Of a DNA stretch of 47,909 bases, positions 25,434 through 31,750 are shown one piece after another. A program made the position numbers and the translations under genes. Position 1 is the stretch's first letter; each line of letters starts with the position of its first letter. The notes beneath the pieces were generated by a model, which saw nothing but the letters and a program-made list of their open reading frames with translations, searched no databases and had not been told where the DNA came from. The DNA comes from a virus: positions 1-47,909 of IMG/VR virus record IMGVR_UViG_3300028800_002454; one strand, given 5' to 3'.

Positions 25434-25891
25434 CAGCCCGCAATCTCCGACCACGGATCGAGATCGTCGGCAGCCTCGACCGGCAGCATGACGCGCGAGC
25501 GCGACGCCGGGGTGAAGCCCATCTCGGTTGCCGCCTTCGTCATGATCTGTGCCTGCTTGTTGGCGATCGCGAGGTATGGTGACTGCATCGGCACGCCCGT
25601 ATTCGGTGCCTTGATCAACAACCCTGTCTTCGCGAGGCCTGCCTGGGCCTTGCGATACAGGTCAGCGGCACATGCCCAGACCTCGAGCACGGACATATCA
25701 AGCCGCTTGAGAAGATGGGCTGGCGCGTTGTCGATCGCGTAACGCCACGCATCCTTCGCCCCTTCGCTCATGTACTCAGGCGGGTCGACCAGATCCCCGG
25801 CTGGCTGCGGCTCGCGCGGATTGGTGCGGCATTTCTGCAGCGTGCCCTTGATCTTCTTGACTGTGGTCGGAAGGGGTTTTCGTCCTGCCAT
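25433..25891 (-). CDS. Terminase small subunit, P27 family
   Basis: 152 residues. The start MAGRKPLPTTVKKIKGTLQK and the segment PQPAGDLVDPPEYMSEGAKD are diagnostic of P27-type small terminases; AWRYAIDNAPAHLLKRLDMS and LYRKAQAGLAKTGLLI complete the fold. The protein binds the packaging site and feeds DNA to the large subunit. It lies immediately next to a gene-free palindromic stretch and an HNH nuclease, the usual cos-region layout. Confidence 0.9.
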   Translation of the reverse strand: MAGRKPLPTTVKKIKGTLQKCRTNPREPQPAGDLVDPPEYMSEGAKDAWRYAIDNAPAHLLKRLDMSVLEVWACAADLYRKAQAGLAKTGLLIKAPNTGVPMQSPYLAIANKQAQIMTKAATEMGFTPASRSRVMLPVEAADDLDPWSEIAG

Positions 25892-26104
25892 TGGGTGTAT
25901 TGAGGGGGAGTCCCCCCTGTTTCATTCTGCACGCGCAAAAATCCTGGCACGCGCACGATCCCGGCGCCGACGGCCGCAGAGATTCGATCCCCCATGGGGG
26001 GCAATGGATGCCACTGCGGGCGCCCACGTGGCAACGGTTTGCGCCCAGTCGCGTTTGCCAGGCAGTTTTACTCTCTAACCCGACGAGGCGCACACGGCGC
26101 GTTA
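25892..26104. other. Gene-free candidate packaging (cos) region
   Basis: 213 bases between the small terminase and HNH genes without a convincing reading frame. Two G/C-block palindromes stand out: GGGGGAGTCCCCC at 25904-25916 and CCCCCATGGGGG at 25989-26000, 73 bases apart. In HK97-type phages with P27 small terminase and an HNH nuclease, the cos site lies beside these genes, so this is the likely terminase-binding and cleavage region. The exact nick sites cannot be read from the sequence. Confidence 0.5.
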
Positions 26105-26491
26105 TCAGCGAGCGCGGGGATCGCGCCTGCGACGCAGCGCGGTCTCGGTCGCCGTCTTGCGGTTGTGGCACGGTACGCACAGCGACTGCAAGTTGGACCA
26201 ATCGAAGCGCGCACCGCCATCCTTGATCGGCACCATGTGGTCGACCACAACGGCCGCGATGGTCATCCCTCGTGCCCGGCACGTGACACACACCGGGTGC
26301 GCGCGCAGATACGCCGCGCGACATTGCTGCCAGGCCATCGACTTGTAGAAGCTGAGCTCCGCATCGAACGTGCGCCGGGCGCGACCGTAATCGCGATGCG
26401 TCCATCGACGATGTGTGGCGCAGAAGCCGGGCGTCGCGAGCACAGCCGCGCATCCTGGGAAGCGGCACGGCGTCGGCGCTCCACGTGGCAT
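26105..26491 (-). CDS. HNH endonuclease (packaging-associated)
   Basis: 128 residues. The HNH core is CVTCRARG, VVVDHMVPIKDGG, WSNLQSLCVPCHNRK: two zinc CxxC pairs around a DH motif. An additional N-terminal cysteine/histidine cluster is visible (CRFPGCAAV, FCATHRR). HNH proteins next to the terminase stimulate cos cleavage in HK97-type phages by nicking DNA together with the large terminase. It is transcribed divergently from the DUF3489 gene. Confidence 0.87.
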   Translation of the reverse strand: MPRGAPTPCRFPGCAAVLATPGFCATHRRWTHRDYGRARRTFDAELSFYKSMAWQQCRAAYLRAHPVCVTCRARGMTIAAVVVDHMVPIKDGGARFDWSNLQSLCVPCHNRKTATETALRRRRDPRAR

Positions 26492-26517
26492 CAGATCTTC
26501 CGCTTGGCTTCATGATT

Positions 26518-26530
26518 GAACAGCGTGTTC
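26518..26530. promoter_or_regulatory. Palindrome in the HNH/DUF3489 divergent promoter region
   Basis: GAACA-GCG-TGTTC, a perfect five-base inverted repeat with a three-base spacer, centred in the 74-base gap between two divergent genes. It resembles a dimeric repressor half-site pair, including the GAAC/GTTC type of LexA box used outside gamma/betaproteobacteria. The binding protein is unknown. Confidence 0.35.
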
Positions 26531-26565
26531 ATGGAGTCGTTATCCACCACGAGAGGAGTACGACC

Positions 26566-27078
26566 ATGAGCACCATCGAACTGACGCCCACTCAACACGC
26601 GATCCTGGCCTACGCGATCAACCACACGTGCGGCAAGATCGACTGGTTTCCCGACAACATCAAAGGCGCCGCACGCAAGAAGGTGATCGACGGCCTGTCG
26701 AACCGCGCCCTGATTACCACCGTCGGTGCTGACTGGTTTGTGGCCGCCGAGGGTTACGATGCGCTGGGTGTACCGCGCCCTGGACTGGTCGCGCCCGTCG
26801 ATCCGGCCGATCCCGAGATGGAGGCCGCAGTTGAAACCGCCGAAGCGAACCTCGGGATCAAGGCACCACGCCGCACGCGCGAAAACAGCAAGCAATCGCA
26901 GGTGATCGCGATGCTGCGGCGACCGGAAGGCGCGACGATTGCACAGATCTGTGAGGCGACCAATTGGCAAGCCCACACGGTGCGCGGCACGCTGGCCGGC
27001 GCCTTCAAGAAGAAACTCGGCCTTACGCTCGCCTCTGAAAAGGTTGAGGGCGGCGAGCGTGTCTACCGGATCGTATGA
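26566..27078 (+). CDS. DUF3489 protein (winged-helix-like)
   Basis: 170 residues from ATG 26566 with a GAGAGGAG ribosome site. The N-terminal half (LTPTQHAILAYAINHTCGKI, GAARKKVIDGLSNRALI) and the C-terminal block (RENSKQSQVIAMLRRPEGAT, CEATNWQAHTVRGTLAGAFK) are typical of DUF3489, whose C-terminal part looks like a winged helix. The family commonly neighbours DUF2924 proteins and serine recombinases; here those lie 13.5 kb away in the same prophage. It is the only plus-strand gene in the element and ends in a strong stem-loop. Regulatory or DNA-binding role inferred. Confidence 0.82.
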   Translation: MSTIELTPTQHAILAYAINHTCGKIDWFPDNIKGAARKKVIDGLSNRALITTVGADWFVAAEGYDALGVPRPGLVAPVDPADPEMEAAVETAEANLGIKAPRRTRENSKQSQVIAMLRRPEGATIAQICEATNWQAHTVRGTLAGAFKKKLGLTLASEKVEGGERVYRIV

Positions 27079-27082
27079 GAGG

Positions 27083-27110
27083 AATGAGCCCCTGCTTTGA
27101 GGGGCTCATT
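27083..27110. terminator. Stem-loop terminator between converging genes
   Basis: A perfect 11-base inverted repeat (arms 27083-27093 and 27100-27110, AATGAGCCCCT and its complement) with a six-base loop. It lies between the 3' ends of the plus-strand DUF3489 gene and the minus-strand gene at 27116-27613, so it can end transcription from both sides. The A/T ends of the stem provide a short U tract in each direction. Confidence 0.75.
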
Positions 27111-27115
27111 CACTA

Positions 27116-27613
27116 TTACCGCATCGTGCGAAGGAGTTGCTTGTCGAAGTAGTCTCCACCCATAACATCACGCAGGCGACTGTATAACGCGCCTGCTTGT
27201 CGAATGGGTATGTCATCAATGCCGACATCGGCGAGCAAATCCAAGAAAATTTCTACGGGTTCCTCATCGTCTTGAATAGCCGGCTCCATATTCCGAACGG
27301 TCTGGAGATAAGTGTTGCCATTGATCCGATCTCCATCAGGACCGTAGAGCCGCATTTCCAAACCGCGGGCATCGATGTCTGTCGAAAGCAGCGTTCTGGC
27401 ATCCGCCAGTAGGTCGGACACACGATCGGTGCCATTCAGTTGCTCAACGTTGGTCCGATTGACTGCTTTGCGTTTAACACTGAAGTCAGAACGAACTCGC
27501 CTGCCATCACTCCGCCGGTAGAGGCGGAGTTCCGTGCCCTTGGGGAGACCACGAATACGAACGATCCGCTTCGAAAAATCGGACCACTCACTTGATTTGA
27601 TCTTTGCCGTCAT
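27116..27613 (-). CDS. Unknown small protein, autonomously transcribed (moron-like)
   Basis: 165 residues, soluble and highly charged, with no family I recognise. The N-terminal part is strongly basic (ELRLYRRSDGRRVRSDFSVK, RKAVNR); the C-terminal half is acidic (DDEEPVEIFLDLLADVGIDD). The segments ELRLYRRSDG and EMRLYGPDGD look like two copies of a short strand-turn unit about 60 residues apart. The gene has its own near-consensus promoter, is bounded by terminators on both sides and is less GC-rich than its neighbours. This is the usual layout of a prophage cargo gene expressed in the lysogen. Possible roles are superinfection exclusion, anti-defence or host modulation; none can be chosen from sequence. 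Confidence 0.7.
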   Translation of the reverse strand: MTAKIKSSEWSDFSKRIVRIRGLPKGTELRLYRRSDGRRVRSDFSVKRKAVNRTNVEQLNGTDRVSDLLADARTLLSTDIDARGLEMRLYGPDGDRINGNTYLQTVRNMEPAIQDDEEPVEIFLDLLADVGIDDIPIRQAGALYSRLRDVMGGDYFDKQLLRTMR

Positions 27614-27642
27614 TGAAGCCTACCCAGAAAGATGACGAACAA

Positions 27643-27671
27643 ATCTTAAACCCACCCCAGTTTATTGTCAA
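27643..27671 (-). promoter_or_regulatory. Sigma70-type promoter for the 27116-27613 gene
   Basis: On the minus strand: TTGACA (27671-27666), a 17-base spacer, then TAAGAT (27648-27643), about 30 bases before the ATG at 27613. The -35 box is a perfect consensus and the -10 box matches four of six. The promoter lies inside the hairpin that ends the methyltransferase operon, so terminator and promoter are interleaved. Confidence 0.65.
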
Positions 27672-27688
27672 CAAACGGGGGCGGGTTT
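27648..27688. terminator. Stem-loop after the methyltransferase genes
   Basis: A 16-base imperfect inverted repeat (arms 27648-27663 and 27673-27688, 14 of 16 paired) lies just after the stop of the ParB-methyltransferase gene. The plus-strand side is followed by a TTTATTTTATT tract; the minus-strand side has only a short T tract, so its efficiency for the methyltransferase transcript is uncertain. Confidence 0.5.
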
Positions 27689-27691
27689 ATT

Positions 27692-28945
27692 TTATTGATG
27701 AGGTGTCTGTGCGTCGAAGACTAAGCCATCCGCCGCATGGATGGCCTGCTTGCCGCTCCAGTCCTGCCAGCGGCGAACGATAACATCGACGTATTTTGGA
27801 TCGAGCTCGATGAGCCGTGCGCGCCTGCCCGCCTTCTCGCAGGCGATCAGCGTCGAGCCCGAACCGCCGAACGGATCGAGCACGATGTCACGCGTCTTGC
27901 TGCTGTTGCGCACCGCTCGCTCGACGAGTTCGACCGGCTTCATCGTCGGATGTAGATCGTTCTTCGTAGGCTTCTTGATCTGCCACACATCCCCTTGATC
28001 GCGCGCGCCACACCAGAAATGATCCGCCCCGTCGCGCCAACCATAGAGGATCGGCTCGTATTGGCGTTGGTAGTCGGCCCGGCCGAGCGTGAACGTATTC
28101 TTAGCCCAGATGATGAACGTCGACCAGCGGCCGCCCGCTGCACGGAATGCCGACTGCAGCGTGTCCAGTTCGCTCGACGACATGGCGATGTAGACCGAAC
28201 CGTCCGTGACCGCGAGCAGATTGCGGCAGGCATCGGTCAGGAACGTCTCGAAGCCGTCGCCGAGATTGTCGTTCAGGATCGGGCGATTCTTGCCACGCAG
28301 CTTGTCTTTCGCGCTGTTGGCGTAGTTGACGTTATACGGCGGATCGGTGAACACCATGCTGGTCCGTTCATCGCCAAGCAGTGCACGATAGGACTCCGGC
28401 TTCGTCGCGTCGCCGCACAGCAAGCGGTGCTCACCGAGCAGCCAGACGTCGCCTGCACGCGACACCGGCGTTTCCTCAACCTCAGGCACTGAGTCATCGT
28501 CCGTATGCCCAGATCCAGTCGCCGACTCGCCCGCGATCAACGCGTCCCATTCGTCGGCAGTAAAACCCGTAATCGAGAGATCGACGCCGGCATCCTTCAA
28601 TGCCGTCAGCTCGATACCCAACAGCTCATCGTCCCATGAGGCATTCTCGCCGATCTTGTTGTCAGCCAGAATCAGGGCGCGTCGCTGGATGTCGGTCAGA
28701 TGCGCCATTGGTACCACCGGAACATCGACAATACCGAGCTTTCGTGCCGCGAGCAGACGACCATGACCCGCGATTACGTTATTTTGGCCATCGACCAGAA
28801 TCGGTGCCCCCCAGCCGAATTCACGGATGCTGGCTGCGATCTGCGCGACCTGCGCATCGGTATGCCGCTTCGCGTTGTTTGCATACGGGATCAACGCATC
28901 GATCGGCCGCATCTCGACCCTGATGTCGGCAACCGGTTCACGCAT
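27692..28945 (-). CDS. ParB-domain DNA methyltransferase, DPPY type
   Basis: 417 residues from ATG 28945, overlapping the previous methyltransferase stop by eight bases. The N-terminus is a ParB/Srx-like domain (VDGQNNVIAGHGRLLAARKL at about 52-71). The C-terminal part is an N6_N4 methyltransferase with DPPYNVNYAN at about 201 (catalytic motif IV), the SAM-binding DPFGGSGSTL near the end, and HPTMKPVELVERAV. The order (motif IV before the FGGSG motif) is the beta class. Solitary phage methyltransferases of this type protect phage DNA from host restriction. No cognate endonuclease is nearby, so it is likely an orphan. Confidence 0.87.
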   Translation of the reverse strand: MREPVADIRVEMRPIDALIPYANNAKRHTDAQVAQIAASIREFGWGAPILVDGQNNVIAGHGRLLAARKLGIVDVPVVPMAHLTDIQRRALILADNKIGENASWDDELLGIELTALKDAGVDLSITGFTADEWDALIAGESATGSGHTDDDSVPEVEETPVSRAGDVWLLGEHRLLCGDATKPESYRALLGDERTSMVFTDPPYNVNYANSAKDKLRGKNRPILNDNLGDGFETFLTDACRNLLAVTDGSVYIAMSSSELDTLQSAFRAAGGRWSTFIIWAKNTFTLGRADYQRQYEPILYGWRDGADHFWCGARDQGDVWQIKKPTKNDLHPTMKPVELVERAVRNSSKTRDIVLDPFGGSGSTLIACEKAGRRARLIELDPKYVDVIVRRWQDWSGKQAIHAADGLVFDAQTPHQ

Positions 28946-30323
28946 GGTCGGCCTCGGGAATCGTGACGCGTTCGGCCTCCACTTCCTCAAAGCTCAGGCC
29001 GGAACGCGCGAGCGTGATGGATGCGTCGGGATAGTGCTGCATGAAGCGGCGGATCGCGACATCGACATACTCCGGTGCAATTTCCACAGCCCTGCACTGA
29101 CGGCCCGTGCGTTCGGCCGCGATGAGCGACGTGCCGGAACCGTTGAACGGCTCGAACACGATGTCACCCGCATCCGAGTACGCGAGCATGATGTGCTCGG
29201 GCAGCGCGACCGGGAACACGGCCGGATGATCAATGCTGTCGCCGATCGGCCCCTTGTGCCGCATGATGCGAATCACCGAATCAGGAATGCGCGTGTCCTG
29301 CGTGGGCTTGCCGGCATGCGACCAGCCACCGACCTCGCCGTCCTTCCTGCGCATCGCCGTCGACGAGCCATCTGCGCGCAGATGCGAATCCTGGCCAGCA
29401 TGCGTGCATGGCACGATCTTGTTCGGACGACGTGCAGTGCGATTGAAGTGGAACACGAACTCAAAGCTCGGTGCGAGTCTGCCGTTCCAGTCGCCTGGCA
29501 TCCCTGGCCCCTGATCCCAGACGTACCAGCCGAAGCGTCGCCAGCCACTGGTCTGTATCCATTGGAGCCAGCCGTCCCAGTACGGCACGACTTCGTTGTC
29601 GCGGTGGATGAGGCCGAGATTGACGAGTATCTGGCCGTCAGCGGACATCGGTAACGCAGCGAACACGCCGCGCATCAGCGCGTCCCAGTTACCGATGTCC
29701 CCGGTATAGTCGCGCTGGTTACCGTAGGGCGGTGACGTGAAGCACAACGTGGCCTGCTGGCCGCCCATGACACGGGCCACGACGGATGCATCGGTGGCAT
29801 CGCCGCAGATCAGCCGATGCCGGCCGATGAGCCAGACGTCACCTCTGCGCGTGACAGGCACCACGGGCGGCTCCGACACATCGTCGGCTGGTTCGTCGTT
29901 TTGCGGTCCAGCCTCGCTGTCCTCGTCGAGCAGCTTTGCGATCGCTGCGTCATCGAAGCCGGTCAGTTCGAGGTCGAAGCCCGCTGCCTGCAGATCGGCC
30001 AGTTCCAGCGACAGCAGTTCGTCGTCCCAGCCTCCCCGTTCGGTCAGCCGGTTCTCGGCCAGGATGAACGCACGCTTCTGTGTATTCGAGAGGTGCGACA
30101 GCTCGATCACCGGCAGTTCCGTCATGCCAAGCTGGCGAGCCGCAAGGATGCGACCGTGACCGGCAATGACGCCATGCTGGCCATCAACCAGTACCGGATT
30201 GTTGAAGCCGAACTCGCGGATGCTCGCCGCGATCTGGACCACCTGCTCAGAGCTGTGCGTGCGCGCATTGCGGGCATACGGGATCAGCGACTCGATCGGA
30301 CGATAGTCGATGTGCAGATTCAT
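28938..30323 (-). CDS. ParB-domain DNA methyltransferase, TSPPY type
   Basis: 461 residues, paralogous in layout to the next gene: the ParB/Srx-like domain (VDGQHGVIAGHGRILAARQL at about 47-66), then a methyltransferase with TSPPYGNQRDY at about 196 and the SAM motif EPFNGSGTSL. TSPPY is the motif IV form most often seen in N4-cytosine enzymes, whereas its partner has DPPY, so the two may modify different bases or sites. The start at 30323 is chosen because the upstream MSCLVGFFFLP codons lie in a hairpin and T tract; no good ribosome site is visible there. Confidence 0.85.
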   Translation of the reverse strand: MNLHIDYRPIESLIPYARNARTHSSEQVVQIAASIREFGFNNPVLVDGQHGVIAGHGRILAARQLGMTELPVIELSHLSNTQKRAFILAENRLTERGGWDDELLSLELADLQAAGFDLELTGFDDAAIAKLLDEDSEAGPQNDEPADDVSEPPVVPVTRRGDVWLIGRHRLICGDATDASVVARVMGGQQATLCFTSPPYGNQRDYTGDIGNWDALMRGVFAALPMSADGQILVNLGLIHRDNEVVPYWDGWLQWIQTSGWRRFGWYVWDQGPGMPGDWNGRLAPSFEFVFHFNRTARRPNKIVPCTHAGQDSHLRADGSSTAMRRKDGEVGGWSHAGKPTQDTRIPDSVIRIMRHKGPIGDSIDHPAVFPVALPEHIMLAYSDAGDIVFEPFNGSGTSLIAAERTGRQCRAVEIAPEYVDVAIRRFMQHYPDASITLARSGLSFEEVEAERVTIPEADHA

Positions 30324-30329
30324 GGGCAG

Positions 30330-30366
30330 AAAAAAGAAACCCACCAGGCATGACACCGGGCGGGTT
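30330..30366 (-). terminator. Hairpin plus T tract directly before a methyltransferase start
   Basis: On the minus strand an imperfect GC-rich stem (around AACCCGCCCGG / CCTGGTGGGTT) is followed by TTTCTTTTTT, ending about seven bases before the ATG at 30323. It resembles a rho-independent terminator at the end of the early operon, with the methyltransferase gene immediately after it. Read-through or antitermination could control methyltransferase expression. The surrounding gap (30324-30568) has no gene. Confidence 0.55.
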
Positions 30367-30520
30367 CAAGGGGATCAACGAGAAGGCAGGCGCACTGATG
30401 CAGCAAACTGGACAGGCCGTCTCGCTGTGCTCACACGACTGTCCAGAAGATAGCTGAAATCCTACGCGAAAACGCCCGAAGTGTTGCAGGGCCCAAAATC
30501 GCACTATCCCCCACATAACC

Positions 30521-30560
30521 GCTCGAACCCGCTGGAACGCGCTCAAACGCGTCAAATCAC
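30521..30560. repeat. Four tandem imperfect 10-bp repeats
   Basis: Exactly in 10-base register: GCTCGAACCC, GCTGGAACGC, GCTCAAACGC, GTCAAATCAC. The first three differ from one another at one to three positions; the last is more diverged. They lie in the non-coding gap after the DUF6362 stop. Helical phasing is what a cooperative DNA-binding protein would need; the role is unknown. Confidence 0.4.
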
Positions 30561-30568
30561 GATCACGT

Positions 30569-30949
30569 TCACGGCAGGTCATTAAGCTGGTCAGCAACCT
30601 GCAGCATACAGCTGCGCCAACGTCGCCATGCTGTTGACCGGCAACAGCCAAAACGCCGACTGATGTCGGACCACTCGTACTGTTTCGCCCGCATCCACAC
30701 GAGGTGGCGCTGTTCAATATCAAGCCACTGCACCCACTTCATCGTTTCGAGCATTCGATCAATCGCCGACGGAGAAGGAGGCAGAGGGCGATACTCACGA
30801 TCCTCATTCGCAAGCGCCTCCCATTCGCGGCGTGCGAATGCCGGCCAGACGTTGAAATAGCCCTGCACGCCAACACGTGGCAGTCGCCGGCTTGTCTCGG
30901 CCGCTTCGGCAAACCGGGCGGCCACGGCATCGATGTCCCACTCAGCCAT
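30569..30949 (-). CDS. DUF6362-like phage protein with HTH
   Basis: 126 residues from ATG 30949 with a GGAGGTC ribosome site three bases away; the longer frame upstream belongs to the overlapping gene. It begins MAEWDIDAVAARFAEAAETS. The C-terminal part (YEWSDISRRFGCCRSTAWRR) is a helix-turn-helix of sigma/transposase type. Similar small proteins end the early region in many Burkholderia and related phages. It may act as a late-gene regulator, given its position before the methyltransferase and packaging genes; this is inference. Confidence 0.7.
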   Translation of the reverse strand: MAEWDIDAVAARFAEAAETSRRLPRVGVQGYFNVWPAFARREWEALANEDREYRPLPPSPSAIDRMLETMKWVQWLDIEQRHLVWMRAKQYEWSDISRRFGCCRSTAWRRWRSCMLQVADQLNDLP

Positions 30950-31151
30950 GGCGACCTCCGGACGCACCGTAGAGCCGGTTGCCGATACGCCGCACGAACT
31001 CACGCTCAACGAAATCCAACCGATCGTCCTGCTCGGCGATAACGAGGATACGCTGACGCTGCCAGCCGTCACGTTTCACGGCATCGACATCCATCGTCAC
31101 CGGCTGGTGACGTGCAAGCGACGACGGAGAGGATGGAATCGGGATCTTCAT
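30942..31151 (-). CDS. Small conserved-looking early phage protein
   Basis: 69 residues (MKIPIPSSPSSLARHQPVTM, KRDGWQRQRILVIAEQDDRL, FVEREFVRRIGNRLYG). Its ATG overlaps the stop of the RuvC-like gene (ATGA) and its stop overlaps the DUF6362 start by eight bases, so the reading frame is wedged between two coupled genes and is probably real. No domain is recognised; a basic helix and a short strand are visible. Confidence 0.6.
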   Translation of the reverse strand: MKIPIPSSPSSLARHQPVTMDVDAVKRDGWQRQRILVIAEQDDRLDFVEREFVRRIGNRLYGASGGRHG

Positions 31152-31612
31152 GCCAGATCCTCCTGCATGTCGATGGCCCAGTGCAGCAGCGCGAGTGCGT
31201 CGGCCTCGTTGTCATCGGCGACCGCATGACCGAGCGCCACCATCGCAGCGATGACCGCTTCCTTGCCCGCATTGCCCTTGCCGGTCGCATGCTTCTTGAT
31301 CGTGCCCACCGGCACACCCTGGTACGGAATGCTGTGGTGCTCGCACCAGGCCGAGAGCGTGGCGAGAAATCCGCCGTATGCGTGTGCGGCGTCGACACCC
31401 GCATGCCGGCGGACCTCCTCGAAGTACACCGCGTGAATATCGCCAGCACCGCCGTGCAATTCAGAGAGCCAGCGGCGAAAACGCAGGAAGCGCATGCCAC
31501 CGCCCTCAAAGCGCTGGGGCCGAAAGAATTCGCTGCCGCTGATGATGTGGCCGTCACGGCCGCTCAGCGCCCAGCCGGTCGTAGTGCCCAGATCAAGGGC
31601 AAGGATCGTCAT
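31148..31612 (-). CDS. RuvC-like Holliday junction resolvase
   Basis: 154 residues from ATG 31612. RNase H-fold acidic residues appear in the RuvC order: ILALDLGTTTGWAL (D7), AVYFEEVRRHAG (E-E pair after strand 4), PVGTIKKHATGKGNAGKEAV and DDNEADALALLHWA (the C-terminal D/D). Phage enzymes of this type cleave branched replication intermediates before packaging. It follows the primase-helicase gene, separated by the inverted-repeat region described at 31641-31741. The longer upstream frame runs through that repeat and is rejected. Confidence 0.82.
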   Translation of the reverse strand: MTILALDLGTTTGWALSGRDGHIISGSEFFRPQRFEGGGMRFLRFRRWLSELHGGAGDIHAVYFEEVRRHAGVDAAHAYGGFLATLSAWCEHHSIPYQGVPVGTIKKHATGKGNAGKEAVIAAMVALGHAVADDNEADALALLHWAIDMQEDLA

Positions 31613-31640
31613 GGTCACGGTTACAGTCCTGTTCGGTTTG

Positions 31641-31741
31641 GACTGACACATCGGACGCAGTCCATCGAAACACTCCATGTGTGCGCGTATACGCGCGCAC
31701 GCGTAAGAGACTTATGTTTCACTGCGCCCGATGCGTCAGTC
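31641..31741. repeat. Large nested inverted repeat, candidate replication origin
   Basis: Two 21-base arms (31641-31661 and 31721-31741; GACTGACACATCGGACGCAGT against a complement differing at two positions, 19 of 21) flank a 59-base spacer. A perfect 14-base palindrome, GCGCGTATACGCGC (31683-31696), lies almost exactly at the centre. The whole structure sits in the gene-free gap between the primase-helicase and resolvase genes. It fits a replication origin, a cruciform recognised by the resolvase, or a strong RNA attenuator; the sequence alone does not decide. Confidence 0.55.
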
Positions 31742-31750
31742 GGGTGTCAG

